In this document: positions 17,888-26,853 of the stretch, piece by piece | How the letters are laid out: each line of letters opens with the position of its first letter | How positions within the stretch are numbered: the first letter of the stretch is position 1 | Assembly (NCBI GenBank): GCA_044233745.1 | Contig: JBIIJN010000010.1 | Coordinates: 1-51,217, forward strand | Origin: UBA6165 sp044233745 | Lineage (GTDB): Bacteria; Bacteroidota; Bacteroidia; Flavobacteriales_D; Crocinitomicaceae | Direction: 5' to 3' | DNA: 51,217 nucleotides | Program-made: the position numbers and the translations under genes | The notes under the pieces: generated by a model | Seen by the model: the letters and a program-made list of their open reading frames with translations, nothing else | Databases searched by the model: none | Told to the model about the DNA's origin: nothing

Positions 17888-17895
17888 TAGCTTTG
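17888..17895 (+). promoter_or_regulatory. TAnnTTTG element for the surface polysaccharide genes
   Basis: TAgcTTTG lies 26 bases before the chosen ATG at 17922. It falls inside the longer open frame that begins at 17814, which argues against that upstream start. Confidence 0.55.
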
Positions 17896-17921
17896 TGCGA
17901 GCAAAATATTTATATGCTGCC

Positions 17922-18971
17922 ATGACACAATTCAAATGGACATACTACTCTTTCTTGGGCCTGTTGACGTCAACATTGGTGTCCAGTTATTTGTCCTTGT
18001 TGTTTTTGTGTGTCCTCTTTTTGGTTTGGTTGCGGGGTAGGGATTTCAGAAAAAAGGGCGATTTCTTGCTAAAAAATTGGCATTATCCTGCAATTACATT
18101 GGTTTTATTGACCGCTTTCTGGTTCTTAAATCCAATGGCAAGCTCCTCTCAGCGGTGGTTTGGTGTGTGCTTCATGGCCATGCCGCTTATTGTGCCAACT
18201 TTGAAATCCTTGAATTTTACTTACAATAAAAAGCGATTTAGCCATGTGTTTGTTTGGGCTGTCATCATTTTAACTGTTGCCGTGCCTCTCTTTTTTATAG
18301 TCGCAGACACACTTAAAGCGGATTTGTTGTTTTCGAATAATAATCCTGAACGTACGACAACTATAATGGAAAATGATGTTTTTGCACACTGGAATTCTGT
18401 TTTTTCGCAGATGACCTTGGCGACAGCCTCAATTCTCGTTTTGGAATTTTTTAACCTCAAGGATCCCAAAAGAAAAAATGCCGTCAAGATTGTACAATTG
18501 TTCCTTTTTGTTGGTCTATTGTTGCTTTCTTTTGCCAATTTTCACAATTATCTGCCCTTCGTTTTGCTTTTTCTGGCTTATGGGCTAAAACGCTATTTTC
18601 AGAAAAGTGACCCAACCAAAAAAACAGCGTGGGTTTGGGTGGGCATTTCGATTTTTTTGCTGCTCTTTCCTTATGTGCTTCATCATTTCTATCCATGGAT
18701 TTCTGGAAGTTTTGGGTATGAAGTACTTTTATACTGCTCGGATCAAAATTGTCTGAAATCACTCTTGTTTTTGGTCCTGCCGGCTTTTTTATTGATGTTT
18801 CACGCTTTCAAAAGCAAAAACTTTGCATTCTTCGTTTGGTTGATTTCCATGGTTGTTATCTTATTTCCACCAGCACAGTCAACCTGGATGAGTGCTTTTT
18901 CTTTGGAAAATGTCGTTTTCATTTCCCTATTTTTGCCACTTATGAATATGTTGAAAAGTGAGAGCAGGTAA
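17922..18971 (+). CDS. Polytopic membrane protein, possibly O-antigen polymerase/ligase-like
   Basis: A 349-residue, strongly hydrophobic protein with about ten membrane helices and large aromatic content. I chose the ATG at 17922 (MTQFKWTYY) because a promoter element lies just upstream, inside the longer frame that opens at 17814, and because the extra 36 residues look unlike a protein N-terminus. A polar loop (SNNNPERTTTIMEND) sits between helices near the middle. No family motif is recognised with certainty. The 14-base overlap with a GT2 glycosyltransferase and the nearby wecB-like epimerase suggest a role in polymerising or transferring surface polysaccharide. Wzy/WaaL proteins are similarly variable in sequence. 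Confidence 0.6.
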   Translation: MTQFKWTYYSFLGLLTSTLVSSYLSLLFLCVLFLVWLRGRDFRKKGDFLLKNWHYPAITLVLLTAFWFLNPMASSSQRWFGVCFMAMPLIVPTLKSLNFTYNKKRFSHVFVWAVIILTVAVPLFFIVADTLKADLLFSNNNPERTTTIMENDVFAHWNSVFSQMTLATASILVLEFFNLKDPKRKNAVKIVQLFLFVGLLLLSFANFHNYLPFVLLFLAYGLKRYFQKSDPTKKTAWVWVGISIFLLLFPYVLHHFYPWISGSFGYEVLLYCSDQNCLKSLLFLVLPAFLLMFHAFKSKNFAFFVWLISMVVILFPPAQSTWMSAFSLENVVFISLFLPLMNMLKSESR

Positions 18972-19980
18972 CAGTTTAATCGTATCCATTGTGATTCCTT
19001 GTAGAAACGAGGAACATTACATCCAGGCTTGTGTAGATTCTATGCTTGGTCAAGATTATCCCAATATTGAGGTCTTGGTTTGCGATGGCATGAGTGATGA
19101 TGGTACGAGAGAGGTACTCAGCAAATACAAGGATAATCCTCGGGTTCGTGTTTTAGACAACGAGGCACGTGTCACGCCAATTGCTCTGAACATGGGTATA
19201 CAAAATGCGGTGGGAGAAATCATCATAATTTTTGGAGCGCATGCTACCATGAATGTCGATTATGTTTCAAAATCCGTCAGCACCTTTGACATTGACGATA
19301 AAATCGGCTGTGTTGGCGGAATCCTGAATCAAGTCAATGAAAACGAAGATGCCGCGGTGATTTCTAAAGCAATGTCCTCTGTTTTTGGAGTTGGCAATGC
19401 GCATTTCAGAACGGGAACTAAAAGCGGTTTTGTGGATACGGTGGCCTTTGGAGCCTACAAAAAAGAAGTCTTCGAAAAAGTGGGTTTGTTTGACAATGAC
19501 TTGGTTCGCAATCAAGATGATGAGTTTAATTTCAGGGTGCTCAAAGGCGGATTCAAAATTTACCTCAACCCTGAGATACAAGCGGATTATTACGTGCGTG
19601 GCGATTTTCAGAAATTATGGCGACAATACTACCAATATGGGTATTGGAAGGTTTATGTGAACCGCAAACATAGAACAATCACAACAATCCGTCAATTGAT
19701 ACCCGCTTTGATGGTGAGTTGCTTTGGTTTAACTTTTTTATTGGCTTTTTTTGTTTCAGTTTTTTGGAATTTATTGATACTTGAATCTTTTGTTTATCTC
19801 CTTGCTTCAGGGCATTTTGCTGAGAAAAAAGTAGGGTTCAACAAGTCCATTTGGGGCGTTATGAAGAGTTTCATTGTCCTTCATTTTTCCTATGGCTCAG
19901 GTTATTTAAAAGGTATTTTTGATTTTCTGATTTTGAATAAAAAACAGGTGAATCAAAATGCACAAAAATTGAGTAGATGA
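18958..19980 (+). CDS. GT2 family glycosyltransferase (ExoA-like)
   Basis: A 340-residue GT-A fold enzyme. The N-terminus VSIVIPCRNEEHYIQACVDS and the CDGMSDDGT block (residues 42-50) are the nucleotide-sugar binding part of family GT2. RNQDDEFNFRV near residue 185 supplies the catalytic-base region. Membrane helices at about 245-285 anchor it to the inner membrane, as in ExoA-type enzymes of exopolysaccharide assembly. The start overlaps the upstream membrane protein by 14 bases. The donor sugar is unknown. The UDP-GlcNAc 2-epimerase 54 bases downstream makes a ManNAc-containing glycan plausible. Confidence 0.88.
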   Translation: MRAGNSLIVSIVIPCRNEEHYIQACVDSMLGQDYPNIEVLVCDGMSDDGTREVLSKYKDNPRVRVLDNEARVTPIALNMGIQNAVGEIIIIFGAHATMNVDYVSKSVSTFDIDDKIGCVGGILNQVNENEDAAVISKAMSSVFGVGNAHFRTGTKSGFVDTVAFGAYKKEVFEKVGLFDNDLVRNQDDEFNFRVLKGGFKIYLNPEIQADYYVRGDFQKLWRQYYQYGYWKVYVNRKHRTITTIRQLIPALMVSCFGLTFLLAFFVSVFWNLLILESFVYLLASGHFAEKKVGFNKSIWGVMKSFIVLHFSYGSGYLKGIFDFLILNKKQVNQNAQKLSR

Positions 19981-20034
19981 CGTTTAGAAGTATAAAATCA
20001 CCAACTTTACCTGCGATTTTGAATTAGATCCCCA

Positions 20035-21114
20035 ATGAAAATCCTCACAATAGTCGGTGCTCGCCCCCAGTTCGTAAAAGCTGCCGTTTTGAGCAGAATC
20101 ATTGCCAGTCGAGATGGTGTTGAGGAAATTTTGGTGCATACCGGCCAGCATTATGACGCCAATATGTCCGACATTTTCTTCGAGGAAATGGAAATTCCCA
20201 AGCCCAAGTACAACCTCGATGTAAATAGCTTGAGTCATGGGGCAATGACAGGTCGAATGCTTGAAAAAATCGAAGAGGTTCTCACCATCGAAAAACCGGA
20301 TTTACTCTTGGTTTATGGCGATACAAACTCCACTTTGGCTGGAGCTTTGGCCGCTAAGAAAATGCACATCCCCGTGGCCCATGTGGAAGCAGGTCTGCGC
20401 AGTTTCAACATGCAAATGCCAGAAGAAATCAATCGAATTTTAACGGATAGAATCAGCGATTTTTTGTTTTGTCCAACTCAAGCTGCAATAGACAATTTGA
20501 AAGCAGAGGGCTTCGACAATTTTGATAATCAATATTTCCTCTCCGGCGATGTGATGCAAGATGCAGCCCTTTTTTATAAAAACAAAGCGCATGTGGCGTG
20601 TGAATCTATTCAAAAATTGGGTGATGAGCCTTTTGTTTTGTGCACCATTCATCGCCAAGAAAACACCGATCACCCCGATCGACTGAAAGCTATTGTTGCT
20701 GCATTGAATGAAATCAACGAGACAAAAAAAGTGGTGATGACGGTTCATCCGCGCACCAAAAAAATCATGGAAAATAGTGGATTGAATATCCATTTCACTT
20801 GCATTGACCCTGTTGGCTATTTGGACATGATTCTTTTGCTCCAGAAATGCGACTTGGTGATGACCGACAGCGGTGGACTCCAAAAAGAAGCTTATTTTTT
20901 CCATAAGCCATGCATCACCCTGCGCGACCAAACCGAGTGGGTCGAATTGGTTGAAAACGGATTCAATAGTGTAGTTGGCGTTGATTCAAAGTTGATTCAA
21001 GAAGCATACACGCATTTCGCATCAGCCAACCTCAACTTCGAGAAAGAACTTTATGGCGGTGGGTCAGCTGGTGTAAACATGATCAACACTTTACTCGCCT
21101 CATTCGCCCAATAA
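20035..21114 (+). CDS. wecB: UDP-N-acetylglucosamine 2-epimerase (non-hydrolysing)
   Basis: Interconverts UDP-GlcNAc and UDP-ManNAc for surface polysaccharide synthesis. The 359-residue length is normal. Signatures are TIVGARPQFVKAAVL at the start, HTGQHYDANMSD (36-47), VYGDTNST (around 94), HVEAGLRS (116-123), HRQENTDHPDRL (around 209) and TDSGGLQKEA (around 282), including the catalytic aspartate and glutamate positions of the family. It follows the glycosyltransferase after 54 bases and is followed by a repeat-rich gap before the dcw operon. Confidence 0.95.
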   Translation: MKILTIVGARPQFVKAAVLSRIIASRDGVEEILVHTGQHYDANMSDIFFEEMEIPKPKYNLDVNSLSHGAMTGRMLEKIEEVLTIEKPDLLLVYGDTNSTLAGALAAKKMHIPVAHVEAGLRSFNMQMPEEINRILTDRISDFLFCPTQAAIDNLKAEGFDNFDNQYFLSGDVMQDAALFYKNKAHVACESIQKLGDEPFVLCTIHRQENTDHPDRLKAIVAALNEINETKKVVMTVHPRTKKIMENSGLNIHFTCIDPVGYLDMILLLQKCDLVMTDSGGLQKEAYFFHKPCITLRDQTEWVELVENGFNSVVGVDSKLIQEAYTHFASANLNFEKELYGGGSAGVNMINTLLASFAQ

Positions 21115-21151
21115 CCGAAAGCACTTTTCATTGTAACAATTTTTCTCAATT

Positions 21152-21303
21152 CCCACGGGTCATAGTCCGTGAATTATTTTCCCACTTCATTCTCTCCACA
21201 CTCCGCTCACTTCCCATGGACTTCAGTCCGTGGCTTTCTCAATGCCCCACAGACTTAAGTCTGTAATTCACTTCTCTCACTTCCCACGGACTTCAGTCCG
21301 TGG
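21152..21303. repeat. Cluster of four REP-like palindromes
   Basis: Units at 21152-21172, 21213-21233, 21245-21265 and 21283-21303 share the form CCCACGGACT-TC-AGTCCGTGG. The fourth has perfect 9-base arms; the first is diverged. Arms ending in CCCAC with a GGACT stem recall REP-like elements mobilised by Y1 transposases, but no such transposase is in the window. They may also end wecB transcription. Confidence 0.8.
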
Positions 21304-21334
21304 ATGTTTCAATCTTGTGGATGTTTCAATCTTG
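21301..21334 (+). repeat. Perfect 17-base tandem duplication
   Basis: TGGATGTTTCAATCTTG occurs twice head to tail, the first copy starting inside the right arm of the last palindrome. Replication slippage is the simplest origin. Confidence 0.9.
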
Positions 21335-21374
21335 ACAATTTTTCAATTCCCATTACCTCAAATGTGATTTTGTT

Positions 21375-21400
21375 TTTCACACATTACCACATTTTCCCAC
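21375..21400 (-). promoter_or_regulatory. Possible inverted MraZ box array
   Basis: Read on the minus strand: GTGGGA, 4 bases, GTGGTA, 4 bases, GTGAAA, that is, a 10-base spacing as in the array next to mraZ but in the opposite orientation and about 95 bases upstream of it. Only the first box is perfect. Confidence 0.4.
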
Positions 21401-21495
21401 CAATTCAATTTCCTCTATTTTCTTATTAAAATCAAAGTGTTTGAAACTTTTTTTGTTTCTTCGCGTTCTGTTTAAAACCCCAAGTTTTCAACAAA

Positions 21496-21521
21496 ATGAG
21501 AATTTGTGGGAATTTGTGGGA
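21496..21521 (+). promoter_or_regulatory. MraZ operator upstream of mraZ
   Basis: Two perfect GTGGGA boxes (21506-21511, 21516-21521) with a 10-base spacing, preceded by a degenerate box ATGAGA at 21496. MraZ proteins are known to bind direct TGGGA-type repeats one helical turn apart and to autoregulate the dcw operon. The mraZ start is at 21560. A TAatTTTa at 21532-21539 may be the -7 element, which would place the boxes over the -33 region. Confidence 0.75.
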
Positions 21522-21559
21522 TTAATATGGTTAATTTTACCCTCTTTAAGCATTGAGTT

Positions 21560-22018
21560 ATGGCAGGATTAGTAGGTGAGTATGAGGTAACACTCGACGC
21601 CAAAGGGCGTTTTCTCTTCCCATCAGGGTTGAGAAAACAGCTTGCGCCTGCCGCTCAAGAAACCTTCATGTTGAACAAGGGTTTTGAAGACTGTCTCACG
21701 CTCTATCCAATGGATGAGTGGGATAGGTTGAGCGAAAAGTTGGGTAAATTGAATTTGTTTAAACCCAACAACCGAATGTTCTATCGTCTTTTCCATCAAG
21801 GTGCCAAACAAGTGGCGCTTGATAATGCCGGTCGAATCCACGTGCCTGTGACGCATACAGCGCGCGTTGGATTGAAAAAGGATGCAATGTTGATTGCTTA
21901 CCACGACCGCATAGAGATTTGGGATAGAGAACGTTATTTCGCTTTGATTGACTCCAACATGACGGATTTTGCCGATTTGGCTGATGAAGTAATGGGTGGA
22001 ATTGATCATGGAGAATAA
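21560..22018 (+). CDS. mraZ: Transcriptional regulator MraZ
   Basis: A 152-residue DNA-binding protein made of two AbrB/SpoVT-like halves. Both carry the D-x-x-G-R motif: DAKGR at residues 13-17, and DNAGR in the second half. MraZ forms ring oligomers that bind repeated TGGGA boxes, and such boxes lie 39-65 bases upstream. It heads the dcw operon, as in most bacteria. Autoregulation and modulation of the downstream wall and division genes is expected. The overlap with rsmH (11 bases) shows tight coupling. Confidence 0.95.
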   Translation: MAGLVGEYEVTLDAKGRFLFPSGLRKQLAPAAQETFMLNKGFEDCLTLYPMDEWDRLSEKLGKLNLFKPNNRMFYRLFHQGAKQVALDNAGRIHVPVTHTARVGLKKDAMLIAYHDRIEIWDRERYFALIDSNMTDFADLADEVMGGIDHGE

Positions 22019-22934
22019 AGAAAACACATACCACGTTCCTGTCTTGCGAGATGCCTGTATCGAAGGCTTGAATATCTCGCCACAGGGCACATACATCGAT
22101 GTTACCTTCGGTGGTGGTGGTCATTCGCGTGCCATGTTTGAGCAATTGAACAGCGAGGGTAAACTGATCGCTTTCGACCAAGATCCAGATGCGCAAAACA
22201 ACCTCTGGGAAGCTGAAAATTTCATTTTTGTACCATCCAATTTCCAGTTCATGGCCAATCATTTACGTGCCATGGGCATCAAACAAGTGGATGGCATTCT
22301 GGCGGATTTGGGCGTTTCTTCTCATCAATTTGACAGCGCCGAACGCGGGTTTTCCCTTCGTTTTGATGGTGAATTGGATATGCGCATGAACCAATCAGGT
22401 GCATTGACAGCCAAACATATCATTAACCATTATGCCGAAGATGATTTGTATCGCGTTTTGCGCTCCTATGGCGAAATTGATGGTCTGAAAAAAGTGGTTG
22501 ATGCCATTTTGCGCGCTCGACAAAGTGAAGAGATTGCAAGTACTGCTCAACTCACACAACTGCTAACGCCACTTGCACCTCGTAAAAAAGAACATAAGTT
22601 TTTGGCTCAGGTGTTTCAGGCCTTGCGCATAGAGGTAAACGACGAAATGAAAGTTTTGACTGATTTCCTCGAGCAAGCCGCTAAGGTGCTGCGACCGGGT
22701 GGGCGTTTGGTGGTCATTTCCTACCACTCCCTCGAAGACCGCTTGGTGAAAAATTTCCTCAAACGCGGCTCTTTCGATGGAAAAATAGAAAAAGATTTCT
22801 TCGGAAATGTGCTCAAACCCTTCGAAGAAATCAACCGCAAACCGATTGCACCTTCAGATGAAGAAATAGAAATAAATAGCAGAGCGCGCAGCGCAAAATT
22901 GAGAATTGCAGAAAAATTAAATGTCGGGGAATAA
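22008..22934 (+). CDS. rsmH: 16S rRNA m4C1402 methyltransferase
   Basis: Methylates N4 of C1402 in 16S rRNA (also called mraW). The SAM-binding signature YIDVTFGGGGHSRAM lies near residues 24-38. GILADLGVSSHQFDSAERGFS and RPGGRLVVISYHSLEDRLVK are family signatures. I chose the ATG at 22008 (MENKENTYH), preceded by GGTGGA about 8 bases upstream; a GTG at 21996 is in the same frame. It gives 308 residues, the normal length. It overlaps mraZ by 11 bases and ftsL by 14. Confidence 0.95.
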   Translation: MENKENTYHVPVLRDACIEGLNISPQGTYIDVTFGGGGHSRAMFEQLNSEGKLIAFDQDPDAQNNLWEAENFIFVPSNFQFMANHLRAMGIKQVDGILADLGVSSHQFDSAERGFSLRFDGELDMRMNQSGALTAKHIINHYAEDDLYRVLRSYGEIDGLKKVVDAILRARQSEEIASTAQLTQLLTPLAPRKKEHKFLAQVFQALRIEVNDEMKVLTDFLEQAAKVLRPGGRLVVISYHSLEDRLVKNFLKRGSFDGKIEKDFFGNVLKPFEEINRKPIAPSDEEIEINSRARSAKLRIAEKLNVGE

Positions 22935-23319
22935 ATACATAGATAGAGCTGAAGAGCCCGAAGTGCTTGAGCAACCCAAGAAGAAGGATACTAAACCAGC
23001 TTCTAAAGGGGGAAACAAGGTCGCTCAAATTTTGAGTGGCGACTTTTTAGCACGCGAGTTTTTTGTTCAAAATCTAGGTTTTATCTTCTTCCTCATGCTG
23101 CTCTTGTTGCTTTTGGTTGCCAAAGGATATTATGTCAAACAGTTATCAGACAACATCATCAAAACAGAACGCGAGTTGGATGATATCAATACAGATTATG
23201 TGGAATTGAAAGCGCGTTTTTTGGAAGAAACACGCCGCGATAAATTAGTGGAACGCCTAAAAGACAGAGGCTTGAAAGAGCCAACAGCACCTCCACACGT
23301 AATACGAGTGAAAGAATAA
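22921..23319 (+). CDS. ftsL: FtsL-like cell division protein
   Basis: A 132-residue bitopic membrane protein: a charged cytoplasmic N-terminus (1-50), one membrane helix (about 52-68, FIFFLMLLLLLLVA), then a periplasmic coiled-coil stretch (75-115, ending RRDKLVERLKDRGLKEP). This is the FtsL architecture, and the position between rsmH and ftsI is that of ftsL. The sequence itself is poorly conserved, as usual for FtsL. The N-terminal arm is longer than in E. coli. It overlaps rsmH by 14 bases and ends 1 base before ftsI. Confidence 0.85.
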   Translation: MSGNKYIDRAEEPEVLEQPKKKDTKPASKGGNKVAQILSGDFLAREFFVQNLGFIFFLMLLLLLLVAKGYYVKQLSDNIIKTERELDDINTDYVELKARFLEETRRDKLVERLKDRGLKEPTAPPHVIRVKE

Positions 23320-23320
23320 A

Positions 23321-25393
23321 ATGAACCAAAAGTCAGGCATATATTGGAAAGTCTATTTGCTTTACTTCCTATTTGTGGGAGCAATGATTGCTGTGGTGGT
23401 CAAAACTTTCATGATTCAATCTGAAGGCAGAAGCAATGTCTGGTCTGATGAATCTGATTTGATTCAATTGGTGCAAGTGCCGATTGATGCGCGCCGTGGA
23501 CAAATATTAGATGATCAAGGGGAGCCTTTGGTAACGTCTGTTTCTTTTTACGAAATCCGCATGGATGCCACCGTGCCCAGCGATGAGGTGTTCAACGAAG
23601 GTTTAGATTCTTTGTCGCAACAACTGAGCGCAGTTTTTGGTGATCGCACGCCACGCGAATACCGAGAGCGCATTCAAAAGGCCAGAAACAAAGGGGATCG
23701 CTATTTGCTGATTCAAAGAAAAGTGAGCAATGAGCAACGCAAAAAAATACGCCAAATGCCCATTTTCCGTTTGCCGCGCCACAAAGGGGGCTTGATAGAC
23801 GACCTGGAAATCATCGAGAGAAAAAGACCTTATGGCGCTTTGGCTCACCGCACCTTAGGTTATGTGAAAGAAGACATTCGCGTGGGCTTAGAGGCGGCTT
23901 ATGATAAAATACTGGCCGGTGACCAGGGCATCATCCTGAAACAAAAAATGGCTACCGGACTCAAACCAACGGGTAAAACTTTGCAAGAAACCATCGATGG
24001 TTCTGATATCGTAACCACCCTCAACAAAGATATTCAGGAAGTGGCCCACGCCGAATTGTTGCATCAATTGGAATACGAAAATGCCAGTTTTGGAACCTGT
24101 ATCGTTATGGAAGTGGAAACAGGTCACATCAAAGCTATTGTGAATTTATCGCGCTCCGATGATGGTTCCTACTATGAGAACTACAATTTTGCCGTAGGTC
24201 GTCGTGTGTATCCGGGTTCTACTATGAAATTGGCTTCCTTATTGGCGCTGTTGGAAGATGGTAAAGCAGATATCACCGATTCTGTAAACGCTGTGGGCAA
24301 ATACAAATTTTATGATGCCGAATTGAATGATGTGGGTGGTGGAAAAGGTCGTATCACTTTGCAACAGGCATTCGAATATTCTTCCAACGTAATCGCTAAA
24401 GTGGTGCATCAAGCATATTCAAACAACCCATTGGATTACATTTCTAAATTGGAACTTTTCGGTTTGACCGACACCTTAGGACTTGAGATTCTCGGTGAAC
24501 CGATGCCAAATGTGTATCGCCCAGGTGATGCTTCTTGGTCGCGCATTTCTTTGCCTTGGATGTCTATTGGCTACGAAATTCAATTGACCCCTATGCAATT
24601 GCTCACATTCTACAATGGCATTGCTAATAATGGCACTATAATGCGACCAACCTTTGTGAAAGAAGTGCGCCATAATGGTTTTGTAACGCAGTCTTTTGAA
24701 CCCGTAGTGTTGCGCGAAAATATTGCTTCTCAAGAAAACATCGACAAAGTCAAATTGTGCATGGAAGGTGTGGTTGAACGCGGAACAGGTCGCCAGTTGA
24801 AGTCTGCTTCTTTTCATATTGCAGGCAAAACGGGCACTTCACGCGTCGATCAAACGGGTGTTGGAGAAATCCAACGCCACCAAGCGCTTTTCGTAGGCTA
24901 TTTTCCAGCCGAAAAACCACTGTATTCTTGTTTGGTTTTGGTGGCCGAACCTAAAATAAATTATTCAGGTTCAACGGTTTCCGGAACAGTGTTTACAGCC
25001 ATCGCCAACAAAGTGTATTCTTCACATTTGGAATACCAAACCAGCTTCCAGGAAAATTCAACTCGATCACGCGAAGTGCCACCAGTGTTTTTTGGCTCTG
25101 CCTTCGATATAAAATTGGTACTCAACCGACTCAATGTTTTGATGAAATCCAACTACAGTGGTGAGTGGATTACTACCAATAGAGAGTCTGAAGTTGTTGC
25201 CCTCAATACACGCAAAATCGAAAAGGGAAAAGTGCCAAATGTAGTGGGTATGGGCTTAAGAGATGCTTTGTATCTCCTTGAAAATGAAGGGCTGTTTGTG
25301 GATTTTAGTGGCAGTGGAAAAGTTGTAAGTCAGTCTATTGTTGCTGGTTCACCAACCTATAAAGGAACATTAATCAAATTGGAATTGAGATAA
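23321..25393 (+). CDS. ftsI: Division-specific penicillin-binding protein (FtsI/PBP3) with PASTA domain
   Basis: Septal peptidoglycan transpeptidase, 690 residues. After a short cytoplasmic tail and a membrane anchor (about 9-29) comes the pedestal (starting DARRGQILD), then the transpeptidase domain with S300-T-M-K303 (acyl-enzyme serine), S354-S-N356 and K503-T-G505. One PASTA domain closes the protein (about 640-690, KVPNVVGMGLRDALYLL). A PASTA tail on a division PBP is found in Gram-positives and Bacteroidota, not in enterobacteria. The stop overlaps the murE start by one base (TAATG). Confidence 0.95.
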   Translation: MNQKSGIYWKVYLLYFLFVGAMIAVVVKTFMIQSEGRSNVWSDESDLIQLVQVPIDARRGQILDDQGEPLVTSVSFYEIRMDATVPSDEVFNEGLDSLSQQLSAVFGDRTPREYRERIQKARNKGDRYLLIQRKVSNEQRKKIRQMPIFRLPRHKGGLIDDLEIIERKRPYGALAHRTLGYVKEDIRVGLEAAYDKILAGDQGIILKQKMATGLKPTGKTLQETIDGSDIVTTLNKDIQEVAHAELLHQLEYENASFGTCIVMEVETGHIKAIVNLSRSDDGSYYENYNFAVGRRVYPGSTMKLASLLALLEDGKADITDSVNAVGKYKFYDAELNDVGGGKGRITLQQAFEYSSNVIAKVVHQAYSNNPLDYISKLELFGLTDTLGLEILGEPMPNVYRPGDASWSRISLPWMSIGYEIQLTPMQLLTFYNGIANNGTIMRPTFVKEVRHNGFVTQSFEPVVLRENIASQENIDKVKLCMEGVVERGTGRQLKSASFHIAGKTGTSRVDQTGVGEIQRHQALFVGYFPAEKPLYSCLVLVAEPKINYSGSTVSGTVFTAIANKVYSSHLEYQTSFQENSTRSREVPPVFFGSAFDIKLVLNRLNVLMKSNYSGEWITTNRESEVVALNTRKIEKGKVPNVVGMGLRDALYLLENEGLFVDFSGSGKVVSQSIVAGSPTYKGTLIKLELR

Positions 25394-26853
25394 TGAAAGC
25401 ATTGAGAGACATATTGTATGGTGTTCGTATTCAAGAAGTTGTGGGCAATACCGCCGACATGATAGGCGCCGTGCATTTTGATTCTAGAAAAGCCGATAAA
25501 TCATCGGTTTTTGTGGCCACAAAAGGTGTAAGCAACGATGCACACAATTTTATTCCTCAGGTAATTGCTGCGGGCTGTAAAAATATTGTCTGCGAACGCA
25601 TTGAAAATCCTGTTGCTGGGATAAATTATGTGCTTGTAGATTCTTCTTCGAAATCTTTGGGTATCATGGCGTCCAATTTCTATGATAATCCATCTTCCGA
25701 ATTGAAATTGGTGGGCATCACAGGAACCAATGGCAAAACAACCACAGCCACATTACTTTATGAATTGTTCCAGCAATTGGGCTATGTGTGTGGCAAAATC
25801 ACAACGGTTGAAAATGCTATTGGAAATACGATTGTGCCTTCAACACATACCACGCCTGATGCTGTTTCATTGAATGCACTTCTACGTGAAATGCGCATTG
25901 CGGGTTGCGATTATTGCTTCATGGAAGTGAGTTCGCATGCGGTGGACCAAGAGCGTATTGCTGGTTTGCAGTTTGCCGGCGCGGCTTTCACCAATCTCAC
26001 CCACGACCACTTGGATTATCACCATACATTCAAGGAATACCTAAACGCCAAGAAGAAATTTTTCGACAATCTTCCCAATACGGCTTTCTCTTTAACCAAC
26101 AAAGATGATAAAAATGGTTTGGTGATGCTGCAAAATACACGCGCCAAGCAATACAGCTATGCCATGAAATCGGTGGCTGATTTTAAAGTGAAAATCATCG
26201 AAAATCAACTCAGCGGCTTGGTGCTCAACATGGATGGTGTAGAAATTTGGACCAAGTTAATCGGTCATTTCAACGCCTACAATCTTTTGGCAGTGTATGC
26301 AGTTGCCATTTTGTTGGAACAAAAGAAAGATGAAGTGCTTTTGGGATTAAGCAAGTTGGGCTCCGTTAATGGACGCTTTGAATATGTAATCTCACCAACG
26401 GGCATCACCATTATTGTGGATTATGCCCATACCCCAGATGCCTTGCTGAATGTTTTGCAAACTGTGGATACCATCCGCACCAAAAACGAACAGGTCATCA
26501 CTGTTGTGGGCTGCGGTGGCGATAGAGATAAAGAAAAACGCCCCAAAATGGCGGCTGTGGCTTGTAATGGTTCTGATAAAGTGGTACTCACTTCTGATAA
26601 TCCACGCAGCGAAGAGCCCGACCAAATCATCGCGGACATGATGGCAGGTGTTGGAGGACATCATTTTAAAAAAACCATGAAAGTAACCGACCGCTACGAG
26701 GCCATCAAATCGGCTTTGATGATGTCCAACCCAGGTGATATCATCCTTGTGGCGGGCAAAGGTCACGAAACATATCAGGAAATCAAAGGCGTGAAACACG
26801 ACTTCGACGATAAAAAAGTAATAGAAGAATTGATCACTAAACTCGAGAAATAA
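25393..26853 (+). CDS. murE: UDP-MurNAc-tripeptide synthetase (meso-diaminopimelate-adding)
   Basis: Adds the third residue of the peptidoglycan stem peptide. The 486-residue Mur ligase has its P-loop at GITGTNGKTT (108-117). The D402-N-P-R405 motif in TSDNPRSEEP is the signature of meso-diaminopimelate-specific MurE; lysine enzymes lack it. This predicts a DAP-type wall. Coupled by one-base overlaps to ftsI upstream and mraY downstream. No murF is present in the window, so it must lie elsewhere, as is common in Bacteroidota. Confidence 0.95.
   Translation: MKALRDILYGVRIQEVVGNTADMIGAVHFDSRKADKSSVFVATKGVSNDAHNFIPQVIAAGCKNIVCERIENPVAGINYVLVDSSSKSLGIMASNFYDNPSSELKLVGITGTNGKTTTATLLYELFQQLGYVCGKITTVENAIGNTIVPSTHTTPDAVSLNALLREMRIAGCDYCFMEVSSHAVDQERIAGLQFAGAAFTNLTHDHLDYHHTFKEYLNAKKKFFDNLPNTAFSLTNKDDKNGLVMLQNTRAKQYSYAMKSVADFKVKIIENQLSGLVLNMDGVEIWTKLIGHFNAYNLLAVYAVAILLEQKKDEVLLGLSKLGSVNGRFEYVISPTGITIIVDYAHTPDALLNVLQTVDTIRTKNEQVITVVGCGGDRDKEKRPKMAAVACNGSDKVVLTSDNPRSEEPDQIIADMMAGVGGHHFKKTMKVTDRYEAIKSALMMSNPGDIILVAGKGHETYQEIKGVKHDFDDKKVIEELITKLEK

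Noticed and set aside
17814..17921. Upstream start for the polytopic membrane protein
   Set aside because: A TAnnTTTG element lies inside this stretch and the residues look unlike a protein start; ATG at 17922 preferred.
21996..22007. GTG start for rsmH
   Set aside because: ATG at 22008 has better spacing to GGTGGA and gives the normal N-terminus.
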